Below, one piece after another: positions 7,591 to 16,011 of a stretch of 41,180 bases of DNA. The position numbers and the translations under genes are program-made. How positions within the stretch are numbered: position 1 is the first letter of the stretch; each line of letters opens with the position of its first letter. Under the pieces are notes generated by a model, which searched no databases, was not told where the DNA came from, and saw only the letters and a list, made by a program, of their open reading frames with translations. The stretch comes from an uncultured Bacteroidales bacterium. GTDB lineage: Bacteria > Bacteroidota > Bacteroidia > Bacteroidales > UBA932. The stretch spans positions 1 through 41,180 of the forward strand of contig CALUQB010000026.1 in the NCBI GenBank assembly GCA_944322815.1, read 5' to 3'.

Positions 7591-8323
7591 ACAATACGAA
7601 GTGCGAGTAAACCGCGAATACGGCCGTAAGGGCGGCGGTTTCTGTCCTGAGACGTGACGGGCCCAGATGCACGGGGATGAAACCGCACTTCATGGCCAGA
7701 GCGGCTTCTTCCGCCGAGAAATCGCCTTCGGGACCGATGAGTACAGAGATGCCCTGGTATTTTTCCGGCATGTCCGCCAGAGCCTGTCTGATGGAAATCC
7801 TCGGATGGCTGTCATCTTCGAAACAGCAGGCTATCAGTTTCATCCGGTCAGGAACATCCCGGAGGCTTCCGATATAGTCTTTCACCGATACAGCCTCCTT
7901 CAACTGCGGGATTCTTCCTTTCAGGGACTGTTTCGTGGCTGAAAGCAGTATCTTCTCCAGTCTTTGCGGTTTCAGCACCTTGCGTTCCGAATGTTCTCCG
8001 ATGACAGGGACGATGCTGTCCAGCCCGATTTCGCAGGCTTTTTCGGCGAACCACTCGTAGCGGTCCATGTTCTTCGTCGGACACACTGCCATCTCCAGAT
8101 GATACGGATGCCCTCCCCAATCCGGGAAACTTTCCAGAATCTCCGCCGACGCTCCCTTCGCCGAGTCTGATATTATCCTGCACCGGAAAAGCGTACCTTC
8201 TCCGTCTATCACCGAAATCTCGTCTCCGGCCCTGTGCCTGAGCACTTTGATGCAATGCTGCGACTCTTCCTCCCCCAGATTCAGTATGCCTCCGGCAATG
8301 TCAGACGTATAAAAAATTTCCAT
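7589..8323 (-). CDS. rsmE: 16S rRNA (uracil-1498-N3)-methyltransferase
   Basis: 244 residues, the usual RsmE length. Uses S-adenosylmethionine to methylate U1498 of 16S rRNA. The N-terminal PUA-like part carries HCIKVLRHRAGDEISVIDGEG; the C-terminal SPOUT trefoil knot carries EKACEIGLDSIVPV, ERKVLKPQRLEKILLSATKQS (family RW/Q-type signature region), VLIGPEGDFSAEEAALA and LGPSRLRTETAALTAVF. Complete and undamaged. It converges on tsaC with the repeat element between them and overlaps its end by a base or two. Confidence 0.96.
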   Translation of the reverse strand: MEIFYTSDIAGGILNLGEEESQHCIKVLRHRAGDEISVIDGEGTLFRCRIISDSAKGASAEILESFPDWGGHPYHLEMAVCPTKNMDRYEWFAEKACEIGLDSIVPVIGEHSERKVLKPQRLEKILLSATKQSLKGRIPQLKEAVSVKDYIGSLRDVPDRMKLIACCFEDDSHPRISIRQALADMPEKYQGISVLIGPEGDFSAEEAALAMKCGFIPVHLGPSRLRTETAALTAVFAVYSHFVL

Positions 8324-8342
8324 TGTCCTTTTGTTTATCCGG

Positions 8343-8350
8343 CAAACTTA
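8343..8350 (-). promoter_or_regulatory. -7 box for rsmE
   Basis: Minus-strand TAAGTTTG matches TANNTTTG, 20 nt before the rsmE ATG. On the other strand TTTG (8330-8333) with TAAATTCC (8352-8359) could serve the divergent phosphodiesterase gene, but the -7 match is poorer. Confidence 0.5.
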
Positions 8351-8386
8351 CGTAAATTCCTGCGGATTTAAATGAAATTTTCCATT

Positions 8387-8878
8387 ATGTTCATAGGACT
8401 GATATCCGACACGCACGGAATTTTCGATGAGCCGTTCCGGCAATTTCTGGAGCCGGTGGACGAAATATGGCATGCGGGAGACTTCGGCGGCATACAGACA
8501 GCCGAAGCCATTGCGGCGTTCAAGCCGCTGAAAGGGGTCTACGGGAACTGTGACGGCTATGATGTCAGACTGGATTATCCTCTATACCAGCTTTTCGACT
8601 GTGAAGGGCTGAAGGTCCTGATGACACATATCGGCGGTTACCCGGGCAGGTATGATCCCAGGGCCAGGGCGCTGATAGACGAGTTCAGGCCCGAACTGTT
8701 CGTCTGCGGGCATTCGCACATACTCAAGGTCGTGAATGACGTGAAACGGAACATGCTGGTTATGAATCCCGGTGCGGCAGGCATCCAGGGATTCCATATT
8801 GTCCGTACCGCTCTGCGCTTCAGGATAGAGGGTGCCGATATCCGGGGGCTTGAAGTCTTCGAACTGGACAGAAAATAA
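8387..8878 (+). CDS. YfcE/MJ0936-type metallophosphoesterase
   Basis: 163 residues starting at MFIGLISDTHGIFDE; the metal-site motifs must begin close to the N-terminus, so the ATG at 8387 is preferred over 8372. Motifs of the calcineurin-like phosphodiesterases in order: LISDTHG (DxH), IWHAGDFGG (GD), VYGNCDGYDVR (GNCD), VLMTHIGGYPG (H) and VCGHSHILKV (GHSH), then NPGAAG near the end. All ligands for a dinuclear metal centre are present. Family members hydrolyse phosphodiesters or nucleotides; the natural substrate is unknown. Divergent from rsmE. Confidence 0.92.
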   Translation: MFIGLISDTHGIFDEPFRQFLEPVDEIWHAGDFGGIQTAEAIAAFKPLKGVYGNCDGYDVRLDYPLYQLFDCEGLKVLMTHIGGYPGRYDPRARALIDEFRPELFVCGHSHILKVVNDVKRNMLVMNPGAAGIQGFHIVRTALRFRIEGADIRGLEVFELDRK

Positions 8879-8895
8879 CAGAGAAGACCTCCGGA

Positions 8896-10755
8896 TCAGA
8901 ACGGGAAGAGCAGCGGCAGCACGATGATCATCACTATGCCCATGATGATCTGGAGCGGCAGTCCGACTTTCACATAGTCCATGAAAGTGTATTGGCCGGC
9001 AGGCATCACCAGGGCGTTGGGCGGAGTGGAGAACGGGGAAGCGAAGCACATGCTCGCCGCCACGGTCACGGCGAAAAGGAAAGGCACCGGACTTACCCCG
9101 ATCTGCATCGCACTCTGCAGGGCGATGGGAGCCATGAGCACTGCAGTCACGGTGTTGCTGATGAACATGGTCATCAGAGATGCTGTGAAATATATTCCGG
9201 CCAGCAGGGCGACAGGACCATAATTCCCGAGTCCGTTCACAAGAGCTCCTGATATGAGGCCTGAAACTCCGGTTTTCTCCAGAGCAAGGGACATCGGGAG
9301 CATGGCAGCGAACAGCACGATGGTCTCCCAGTTTATGGTCTTGTAGGCGGCTTCCACGTTCCTGAAACAGCCGGTAAGCACCATCAGTATCCCGGCTATC
9401 ATCACAGCCGTGACGGGAGCTACCGGAATGAAGTCGAAAACCATCATCGCCACCATGGCTATCATTATGACTGCGGCGACAGGTGCCTTGTAGTCCAGCG
9501 TTACCTTGGCGGCTTCTGCAAGAGGCTGGCCGAGTACCACCCATTCCGTGTCTTCCTTGCTCAGTCTGGCTATGTCCTGCCATGTACCCTGAACCAGGAG
9601 CACGTCTCCGCTGTGTACCTTCACTTCTCCAAGATCGTGGAGGATATATTCCTGCTTGCGTCTGATTCCGAGTATGTTCACGTTGAATTTTTCCCTGAAT
9701 CCGGCATCCCTGATGCTCTGGTTCACCATGTTCGAGGATGGCATCAGTACGATTTCCGCTATGCCTATGTCATAGAATGCGAGTGTCCTTCCCGGAGAAG
9801 AAGCTATTTCGGAAGTGTGGTCGTCGAGTATTTCCATGTTGAAATCCTTCGACAGCCTGTTTATGGATTCCGCCTCGCCGCGTACATACAGGACATCGCC
9901 GGAATACATCACTGTCTTCGGTGAGGCCAGCTCCTGGTTCACTGTCTTCAGAAAACGCTGTTGCGGAGTTTCCTTTCTCCTGATTTCCAGTACGTTTACC
10001 CTATACTCCCGTCTCAGGTCCAGATCGACCACTGTCTTCCCTGCGGCAGGGGATTTCTCCCTGATGCGGAGCCTGTACAGATTGTCGGAAAGACTGTATT
10101 CGCTGACCAGCTGGTTCAGTGTCTTTCCTGAAGCGGCCTTGTCGTTTCTTCCGGTCTTTTTCGAAAGGAATATTTTCGAGAGCGGCATCAGTACCAGTAT
10201 TCCTGTGGCCAGACATACGAGACCTACCGGCAGAAACGAGAAGAATGACAGAGGTTCGTAGCCTGCGCTGGTCAGAGTGTCCTGGATAATGAGGTTCGGA
10301 GGCGTACCGATGAGTGTCATCATGCCTCCCATGCTGCTGGCGAAAGCGAGCGGCATAAGCAGCCGGGACGGACTCATGCCTGCATTGTAAGCCAGGCTCA
10401 CGACTATAGGGAGCATAAGCGCGACTGTGCCGGTATTGCTGACGAATGCCCCGATGCCTCCGGTCACCAGCATGACCAGCAGGAAAAGTACCGTCTCGTT
10501 CTTGCCGGCCAGCTTCAGGATCTTCGAACTTATCATTTTCGCCAGACCTGTCTGGAAAATGGCTCCGCCTACCACGAAAAGGCCTATCATCATGATGACG
10601 ACCTGGTTCGAGAATCCGGACAATGCTTCTTCCGGAGTGAGTATCTGGAATATGAGCAGTGCGAGCAGGGCGCAAAGCGCCACTATGTCCGAGCGGAACT
10701 TTCCGGAGACGAAAAATGCGGCCGAGACGGCAAGTATGAGTATGGTTATCAACAT
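8896..10755 (-). CDS. SLC13/DASS family transporter with two TrkA-C domains
   Basis: 619 residues. The N-terminal half-transporter carries FVSNTGTVALMLPIVVSLAY (first SNT motif) and GTPPNLIIQDTL; the C-terminal half carries FISNTVTAVLMAPIALQ (second SNT) and FSTPPNALVMPAG. These pairs are the sodium and substrate sites of the DASS family. Between them (about 210-300 and 325-405) are two RCK/TrkA-C regulatory domains with GDVLYVRGEAESI and GDVLLVQGTWQDI. This domain order is common in bacterial SLC13 permeases, which move sulfate or dicarboxylates into the cell; the substrate cannot be called. Inner membrane. Converges on the phosphodiesterase gene. Confidence 0.92.
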   Translation of the reverse strand: MLITILILAVSAAFFVSGKFRSDIVALCALLALLIFQILTPEEALSGFSNQVVIMMIGLFVVGGAIFQTGLAKMISSKILKLAGKNETVLFLLVMLVTGGIGAFVSNTGTVALMLPIVVSLAYNAGMSPSRLLMPLAFASSMGGMMTLIGTPPNLIIQDTLTSAGYEPLSFFSFLPVGLVCLATGILVLMPLSKIFLSKKTGRNDKAASGKTLNQLVSEYSLSDNLYRLRIREKSPAAGKTVVDLDLRREYRVNVLEIRRKETPQQRFLKTVNQELASPKTVMYSGDVLYVRGEAESINRLSKDFNMEILDDHTSEIASSPGRTLAFYDIGIAEIVLMPSSNMVNQSIRDAGFREKFNVNILGIRRKQEYILHDLGEVKVHSGDVLLVQGTWQDIARLSKEDTEWVVLGQPLAEAAKVTLDYKAPVAAVIMIAMVAMMVFDFIPVAPVTAVMIAGILMVLTGCFRNVEAAYKTINWETIVLFAAMLPMSLALEKTGVSGLISGALVNGLGNYGPVALLAGIYFTASLMTMFISNTVTAVLMAPIALQSAMQIGVSPVPFLFAVTVAASMCFASPFSTPPNALVMPAGQYTFMDYVKVGLPLQIIMGIVMIIVLPLLFPF

Positions 10756-10781
10756 GGGGAGGAGAAATTCGGTTATTAATA

Positions 10782-10789
10782 CAAAGATA
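10782..10789 (-). promoter_or_regulatory. -7 box of the SLC13 transporter gene
   Basis: Minus-strand TATCTTTG, an exact TANNTTTG, lies 26 nt upstream of the ATG at 10755. Confidence 0.65.
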
Positions 10790-10832
10790 CTCTTTTTTCA
10801 GGATACGGACTTCCGTTTTTTCAGATAATTGT

Positions 10833-10840
10833 TAATTTTG
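10833..10840 (+). promoter_or_regulatory. -7 box of radA
   Basis: TAATTTTG lies 23 nt before the radA ATG at 10864. No clear TTTG box at the right distance upstream. Confidence 0.55.
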
Positions 10841-10863
10841 AGATTTGCAAAACAGAAATCAGT

Positions 10864-12240
10864 ATGGCTTTAAAGACGAAATCGGTTTGGTTCTGCTCGT
10901 CATGCGGAAATGAAAGCCCGAAATGGATGGGACGCTGTCCGGCATGCGGCGAGTGGAATACAATGGTGGAGGAGAAGGTGGTGACCGGCGCCCAGGCCTC
11001 GCGCAGGCATGAAGAAAATTCTGTCGGGACTTCATCGCGTCCTCTGTCTCTCAGGGAAATAGACTCCACGGAAGAAAGCCGGACCACCCTGCAGAGTTCC
11101 GAGATGGACAGGCTCCTGGGCGGCGGTATCGTGAAGGGGTCTCTCGTGCTCATTGCCGGAGAACCCGGCATAGGGAAATCGACACTGTCCCTGCAGATTC
11201 CCCTGCATTGCCGGGGGCTGCGGACCCTGTATGTGACAGGGGAGGAGAGCGCCCGGCAGGTAAAGCTCAGGGCCACAAGACTTGGCGGAGACGGGGAGGA
11301 TTGCCTGATATACAGCGAGACGCTGATGGAGAACATATTGGCGGAGGCGAAAAAGACAGAGCCGGAGCTCATGATAGTGGATTCGATACAGACGATGTAC
11401 ACGCAGACGATGGAGTCCTCTCCGGGGTCGGTGTCGCAGATCAAGGAATGCGCGTCGATGTTGCTCCGTCTGGCTAAGGAGACGGGTATCCCTGTCATTC
11501 TGATCGGCCATATCACGAAAGAGGGGAGTATCGCCGGTCCGAAAGTGCTGGAGCATATAGTGGATGTGGTCCTGCAGTTCGAGGGCGACAATACCGGCGC
11601 CTACCGTCTGCTCAGGAGCATAAAGAACCGTTTCGGATCCACTTCGGAGATGGCGGTATTCGAGATGACGGGCACCGGGCTGAGAGAGGTGCTGAACCCG
11701 TCCGAGATGCTTATCCCCATGCACGGGCAGGGACTGAGCGGTATCGCCGTGGGAGCTATTCTGGACGGGACCCGGTCTTTCCTGATAGAGGTGCAGTCTC
11801 TGGTGAGTTCGGCAGCTTACGGGACTCCGCAGCGTTCGGCTACAGGATTCGATGTCCGGCGGCTGAACATGCTGCTTGCGGTCCTGGAGAAACGTGCCGG
11901 TTTCAGGCTCGGTGTGAAGGATGTCTTCCTGAACATGGCAGGAGGCCTGCGCGTGTCCGATACGGCCTGCGACCTCGCTGTCATCTGCGCAGTGCTGTCT
12001 TCGAATTTCGATTTCGCGATACCTTCCGATGTGTGTTTCGCAGGAGAAGTGGGTCTGAGCGGTGAGATTCGCCCCGTTTCACAAACGGAACGCCGCGTGG
12101 CCGAGGCTGCCAGACTGGGATTCAGCACCATTTATGTGTCTTCCTATGGTGCCATGAATCACATCCCGGAGAATATCCGCGTGGTGAAAGTGCCTGACGT
12201 GCCGGCCCTTTGCCGTACTCTTTTCCGCAGCGGCCAGTGA
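10864..12240 (+). CDS. radA: DNA repair protein RadA (Sms)
   Basis: 458 residues, standard for RadA. It is a RecA-like ATPase that drives branch migration in recombination. Residues 8-32 form a C4 zinc finger (WFCSSCGNESPKWMGRCPAC). Walker A is GEPGIGKSTL near residue 100, Walker B is ELMIVDSIQTM, and the RadA-specific KNRFGST motif follows near 257. The last 170 residues are the Lon-like domain (GVKDVFLNMAGGLRVSDTA, then DLAVICAVLSS). All key motifs are intact. Diverges from the SLC13 gene and converges on dacB. Confidence 0.97.
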   Translation: MALKTKSVWFCSSCGNESPKWMGRCPACGEWNTMVEEKVVTGAQASRRHEENSVGTSSRPLSLREIDSTEESRTTLQSSEMDRLLGGGIVKGSLVLIAGEPGIGKSTLSLQIPLHCRGLRTLYVTGEESARQVKLRATRLGGDGEDCLIYSETLMENILAEAKKTEPELMIVDSIQTMYTQTMESSPGSVSQIKECASMLLRLAKETGIPVILIGHITKEGSIAGPKVLEHIVDVVLQFEGDNTGAYRLLRSIKNRFGSTSEMAVFEMTGTGLREVLNPSEMLIPMHGQGLSGIAVGAILDGTRSFLIEVQSLVSSAAYGTPQRSATGFDVRRLNMLLAVLEKRAGFRLGVKDVFLNMAGGLRVSDTACDLAVICAVLSSNFDFAIPSDVCFAGEVGLSGEIRPVSQTERRVAEAARLGFSTIYVSSYGAMNHIPENIRVVKVPDVPALCRTLFRSGQ

Positions 12241-12261
12241 CGTGGTAATGTGGTGACGGGG

Positions 12262-13845
12262 TTAAGACGGGTCACTGTCCATATCGGCAGTGATGAGAAA
12301 AACGAGTCGGTCGATGATTTTCTGCATGCGGTACTGCGACATGAGCGAGTTGTTTATCATGATGGAAAAGACCGCCGGTCCTGATGTCGCGGCCGGGTCT
12401 CCTGCAGCGGCGGCGGCCTCGGGTGTCGGAAAGACATAGCCGCTGAAGCATTTTACCCCTGTCATCGAGCCGCTTTTCAGCCTGACTCTTGATTTCAGAC
12501 TTCTGTCATATCCAGCCATTACTGTCTCCATGGTACCTCCGTCCCCTGGTGAAGGAAGGCTGAGGATGAAAGCCCCGGACTCAGGACTTTTTTCCATGGC
12601 CTTGAGGAATCCGCAGATGAACGAAGGTGACAGCAGGTTGTGTCTCGACAGACCGCTTCCGTCCTGAATTACGATGCCACGCGGATCCAGTCCCTTTTCC
12701 TGCAGCAGCTTACGCATGACCTGACGGGAAGACACATAGTCGCTTTTCCCCCACAGCTCTTTCCCGAGCGTATGGTACAGTGTTTCAGCATAGACGTTGT
12801 TGCTGTCGTGATTCGTCATGAAAGCTATCCTGCCCAGAGCCGGTGATGCAGTCCATCCGAGCATGGTGAGACTGTCCTGAGGCACGCATCTTTCGGCCGG
12901 GGCGAAAAATCCTGTGTCAGCAGGCCCTTCCGTACATTCGATCCCTCTGTCTGAAAGCCATCCGGTGAAATATGCCGCGCATGTGTAAGCCGGAAACTTG
13001 TTGCTGCATTCCAGAGACTTCGGCACCCTGTCCACAGCGAATGTCCCGCGCATTTCCCCGACCGGAACCATGTCCGTAGTGTAGAAATACAGTCTGTCTC
13101 CAGTCCCTGCCTCCCCTGTGGTGCAGCTGTAACGGTATTCCATCCACGGGCATTCCGGAAATTTTTCCTGTATGCTGACAGGTGCACCGACTTCATTTCC
13201 CGGAGCCACGCTGAAAGTCTGCATGTTCTCGAAAAATGTCAGTCCGCTCACGCCTGCCCCGTAGTATGTGCCGCAGTCATCCCACTGCCATGTCTGCTCT
13301 TCCGGCATCGGAAGGCCGAAATACCTGTCATCACCGATGATATGTCCGTCTATTTTCCTGATCCCGGCTTTTCCCAGAAAGCCGGTCCAATGCCTGAAAA
13401 GTTCTCCAAGTGCTGTCGCAATGCTGTCATCCGATGCGAGTGTCGGGTCTCCTCCACCTGTAATATAAAGGTCTCCGACCAATGTGCTGTCGCATATTTT
13501 CCCGGAATACCCTATGCCGGTCCTGTATTCGAAGTCGCTCCCGAGTGCGTCCAATGCCAGACCTGTGGTCAGCAGTTTCATGTTCGAAGCCGGCATGAGC
13601 AGGGAGCCGGAGTTCCATGATACTATGGTGTCACCTGCCGCAGTGAGTGCCAGCACTCCTGTCAGGGCGTGACCAAGTTCGTTCCGTGCGACATTGTCCA
13701 TATAGTCCTGCGCGTAGTGTGTCCTGGTATGAGATGCAGAGTCTGCCTCGTCTTCTGGCATGGCTCCGGCCTGAAATTGCAGTGCTGAAAGTGTCAGAAG
13801 TGAAAAAAAAGAAAATATTTTACAAGAAAAAGAAAACATTCCCAT
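12262..13845 (-). CDS. dacB: D-alanyl-D-alanine carboxypeptidase/endopeptidase (PBP4 type)
   Basis: 527 residues. Class C penicillin-binding protein of the S13 peptidase family, which trims or cuts peptidoglycan cross-links in the periplasm. A signal peptide precedes AGA-MPEDEADS (about residues 1-28). Active-site motifs: SNMK (S87-x-x-K90) in LMPASNMKLLTTGLALD, SNN in MTNHDSNNVYAETLYHTLG, and KSG in RLKSGSMTGVKCFSGYV. QDGSGLSRHNLLSP also fits the family. The long insert between SxxK and SxN is typical. A second ATG two codons in is equally possible. It shares a very tight divergent promoter region with galE. Confidence 0.93.
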   Translation of the reverse strand: MGMFSFSCKIFSFFSLLTLSALQFQAGAMPEDEADSASHTRTHYAQDYMDNVARNELGHALTGVLALTAAGDTIVSWNSGSLLMPASNMKLLTTGLALDALGSDFEYRTGIGYSGKICDSTLVGDLYITGGGDPTLASDDSIATALGELFRHWTGFLGKAGIRKIDGHIIGDDRYFGLPMPEEQTWQWDDCGTYYGAGVSGLTFFENMQTFSVAPGNEVGAPVSIQEKFPECPWMEYRYSCTTGEAGTGDRLYFYTTDMVPVGEMRGTFAVDRVPKSLECSNKFPAYTCAAYFTGWLSDRGIECTEGPADTGFFAPAERCVPQDSLTMLGWTASPALGRIAFMTNHDSNNVYAETLYHTLGKELWGKSDYVSSRQVMRKLLQEKGLDPRGIVIQDGSGLSRHNLLSPSFICGFLKAMEKSPESGAFILSLPSPGDGGTMETVMAGYDRSLKSRVRLKSGSMTGVKCFSGYVFPTPEAAAAAGDPAATSGPAVFSIMINNSLMSQYRMQKIIDRLVFLITADMDSDPS

Positions 13846-13851
13846 AAGCCG

Positions 13852-13882
13852 TTTGTTCTTACTCTCAAATTTAGTACATTTG
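13852..13882 (+). promoter_or_regulatory. galE promoter, back to back with a dacB -7 box
   Basis: On the plus strand TTTG (13852-13855), 19 bp, then TACATTTG (13875-13882) is a full consensus promoter for galE. Minus-strand TAAATTTG (13873-13866) is a -7 box for dacB, only 1 bp away from the other -7 box. The two polymerases could not occupy the site together. Confidence 0.75.
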
Positions 13883-13935
13883 TAAGATACAGTGAAATTT
13901 TCTGAAAGAATCTATAACTAATAACGCTTTATCTT

Positions 13936-15012
13936 ATGGACAAGAACAAAAAATGTGTTCTGGTTTCCGGTGGTGCGGGCTATATCGGAAGCCATGTTAC
14001 CGTGGAACTTATCGAGGCCGGCTATGACGTGGTCGTCGCTGACAATCTTTCGAACTGTGACCTCACATGCTTCAACGGCGTGAAGAAAATTACCGGGAAG
14101 GAGGACCTCCCGTTCGAGCAGATCGACTGCTGTGACCAGAAGTCTGTCGACATGGTATTCGAGAAATACAGAATCGATGCAGTCATTCATTTCGCCGCCT
14201 TCAAGGCAGTGGGCGAGTCCGTGGCGGAACCTATCAAGTACTATAAGAACAATCTGATGTCTTTCCTCTGCATTCTGGATGCTGCGAAGAATCACGGAGG
14301 ATGCAACGTCCTGTTCTCATCATCAGCCACTGTTTATGGTGAGACTGACAAGCTTCCTGTGACTGAGGAATCTCCACGCCAGCCTGCGGAAAGTTCATAC
14401 GGAGCGACAAAACAGATCTGCGAGGATATCCTGACGGATGTGGTGCGGGCTACCGGGGCATACGGAACGGAAGTGCGTTCCGGAGTGAAGGAACTCGGTC
14501 CTGTGAAGGGTATTGCGTTGCGCTATTTCAATCCTATCGGAGCGCATCCTTCTGCACTGATCGGGGAGCTTCCGAGAGGCGTTCCCAACAATCTCGTGCC
14601 TTATATCACGCAGACAGCCATCGGCAAGAGAGAGTGTCTGAGCATTTTCGGAAATGACTATCCTACTCCTGACGGTACCTGCCTCAGAGACTATATAGAT
14701 GTGGTGGATCTGGCGAAAGCTCATGTGGCTGCGGTATCCAGGATGCTTGACGGCAAGATGAAGAAGGATTATGAGATTTTCAATATCGGTACCGGCCGTC
14801 CTGTTTCCGTGCTCGAACTTGTGACCAAATTCGAGCAGGTGAACAACCTGAAGCTGAATTACAAGTTCGCGCCTCGCCGTGCCGGAGACATCACGGCTAT
14901 ATGGGCAGATACTTCGCTGGCGAACAAGGAGCTCGGCTGGAAGGCCCAGAGGTCAGTTGAGGAGACTCTGGCTGCGGCCTGGAAGTGGGAGTGTCATCTT
15001 GCGGGGAAATAG
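13936..15012 (+). CDS. galE: UDP-glucose 4-epimerase
   Basis: 358 residues; slightly longer than the usual 338-345. It interconverts UDP-glucose and UDP-galactose with bound NAD, in the cytosol, feeding the Leloir pathway and surface glycan synthesis. Seen: VSGGAGYIGSH (Rossmann glycine motif), VIHFAAFKAVGES, LFSSSATVYG (catalytic Ser), SYGATKQICEDIL (YxxxK), ALRYFNPIGAHPS and GTCLRDYIDVVDLA. The extra length is an insert near residue 173 (ATGAYGTEVRSGVKELG) before the ALRYFNP strand, which similar Bacteroidetes enzymes may share. Preceded by a consensus promoter, followed by a long hairpin. Confidence 0.95.
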   Translation: MDKNKKCVLVSGGAGYIGSHVTVELIEAGYDVVVADNLSNCDLTCFNGVKKITGKEDLPFEQIDCCDQKSVDMVFEKYRIDAVIHFAAFKAVGESVAEPIKYYKNNLMSFLCILDAAKNHGGCNVLFSSSATVYGETDKLPVTEESPRQPAESSYGATKQICEDILTDVVRATGAYGTEVRSGVKELGPVKGIALRYFNPIGAHPSALIGELPRGVPNNLVPYITQTAIGKRECLSIFGNDYPTPDGTCLRDYIDVVDLAKAHVAAVSRMLDGKMKKDYEIFNIGTGRPVSVLELVTKFEQVNNLKLNYKFAPRRAGDITAIWADTSLANKELGWKAQRSVEETLAAAWKWECHLAGK

Positions 15013-15030
15013 TTTCCTTGTTTAATATCA

Positions 15031-15090
15031 TTGCGGGAGGATTTTTCCGGACCAGAAAAAAAACAGGTCCGGAAATAAATCCTCCCGCAA
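15031..15090 (+). terminator. Long hairpin after galE, half of it duplicated
   Basis: TTGCGGGAGGATTT plus TTCCGGACC (15031-15053) pairs with the mirrored arm at 15066-15090, giving 14 plus 9 bp with a 2-nt bulge and an A-rich loop. There is no T run directly after it. The 62-bp segment 15060-15121 is repeated exactly at 15165-15226, where the left arm has decayed to GGACC. Likely transcript end of galE and of the facing pseudogene. Confidence 0.65.
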
Positions 15091-15226
15091 TTCCTATAAA
15101 CTGTTTCATCCGCAGATGACGTGCAGCGTTTGAATTGATTTGGGAACGCTTCCCAGGACCAGAGAAAACAGGTCCGGAAATAAATCCTCCCGCAATTCCT
15201 ATAAACTGTTTCATCCGCAGATGACG
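15060..15226. repeat. 62-bp direct repeat, two copies
   Basis: 15060-15121 and 15165-15226 are identical, 105 bp apart. Each starts in the hairpin loop and includes the right stem arm and a tail ending in CCGCAGATGACG. The region 15013-15239 holds nothing else I can name. Confidence 0.9.
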
Positions 15227-15239
15227 GGCAGTAATTCTC

Positions 15240-15844
15240 TTAAATTGACAGGCCGTAAATGTTCGGTCCGGTAAATCCCTCCCATATCTGCGATATGGGT
15301 CCCTCCCGTTCACGAGGCCACGGGCGGCCACGCCGTCCGAAACATTTCCTTGTAGAACCATCCTGTTCTTCCGAGAGATCTGCGACCCACTGTTTTTCGA
15401 TGGAGAGTTCTGCGGCAGGTTCCTGTTCGTCACCTTCATCGCCTTCATTCTCCCCGTTGCCATCTTCATTTCCGTCGGCATCGGTGAACGTTCCGGACAT
15501 GGTCCCTTCCACATATACCGACACCCCCGGTACCGGCAGTCCGTCCGCAGCTGAGAATACACGTCCGGAGATGACGGACCGTTGATTCCGGGTCCTGTCC
15601 GAAGGAATGATGATGATGGTCCTGTCCTTGATCCGGAAAGTGAAGCCTGTATCTGCCAGGACATTGCTCAGGACGTCTTCAATACTGGCGCCATCCGAGT
15701 CGATATTCACTGTCTTGGTACATTCGGACAGTTCACCGGAATTGTAGAAGAATTCATAGCCTGTCAGTTCAATATTATCTTTCCGTTTCTGACTGCGGAG
15801 ACGAGTTTTTCCTCATCGCATATTTTCGGGACCCGGACAAGCAT
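15240..15844 (-). pseudogene. Decayed start of a SusC/RagA-type TonB-dependent receptor (STN domain)
   Basis: Reading on the minus strand, the frame around 15775-15600 encodes LTGYEFFYNSGELSECTKTV and then an ASIEDVLSNVLADTGFTF-RIKDRTIIIIPSD stretch, a clear secretin/TonB short N-terminal (STN) domain. A carboxypeptidase-regulatory-like strand set follows (VISGRVFSAADGLPVPGVSV, then a TFTDADG end). After that the frame turns into low-complexity acidic sequence and unrelated residues and stops at 15240; plug and barrel are missing. Upstream, the likely original start (ATG 15844, MLVRVPKICDEEK) is in another frame that ends at a TGA near 15765, so there is at least one frameshift. A remnant is more likely than a working short protein. 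Confidence 0.7.
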
Positions 15845-15938
15845 ATTCCTGATTTTGAAAGTGGCAAAAATACTTAAATAATCATTGAATGCAAATTCGA
15901 ATCAGCATGAATTTCGCCGGACTGCCTTTATAATAAAA

Positions 15939-15967
15939 TTGGTGAGGCGTTCAGCACGCCTCACCAA
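15939..15967 (-). terminator. Terminator of pnp
   Basis: 11-bp perfect stem TTGGTGAGGCG/CGCCTCACCAA with a 7-nt loop, followed on the minus strand by TTTTATTATA. It lies 45 nt after the pnp stop. Confidence 0.9.
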
Positions 15968-16011
15968 TATATGATTACCGTCAACGGCGGATTTTGCGTT
16001 GTCGTTCCCGC

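Noticed and set aside
14897-15664. Minus-strand frame with a repeated internal peptide segment
   Set aside because: The peptide repeat is just the 62-bp DNA repeat and hairpin in translation. The frame also lies antisense to the end of galE and out of frame with the STN remnant.
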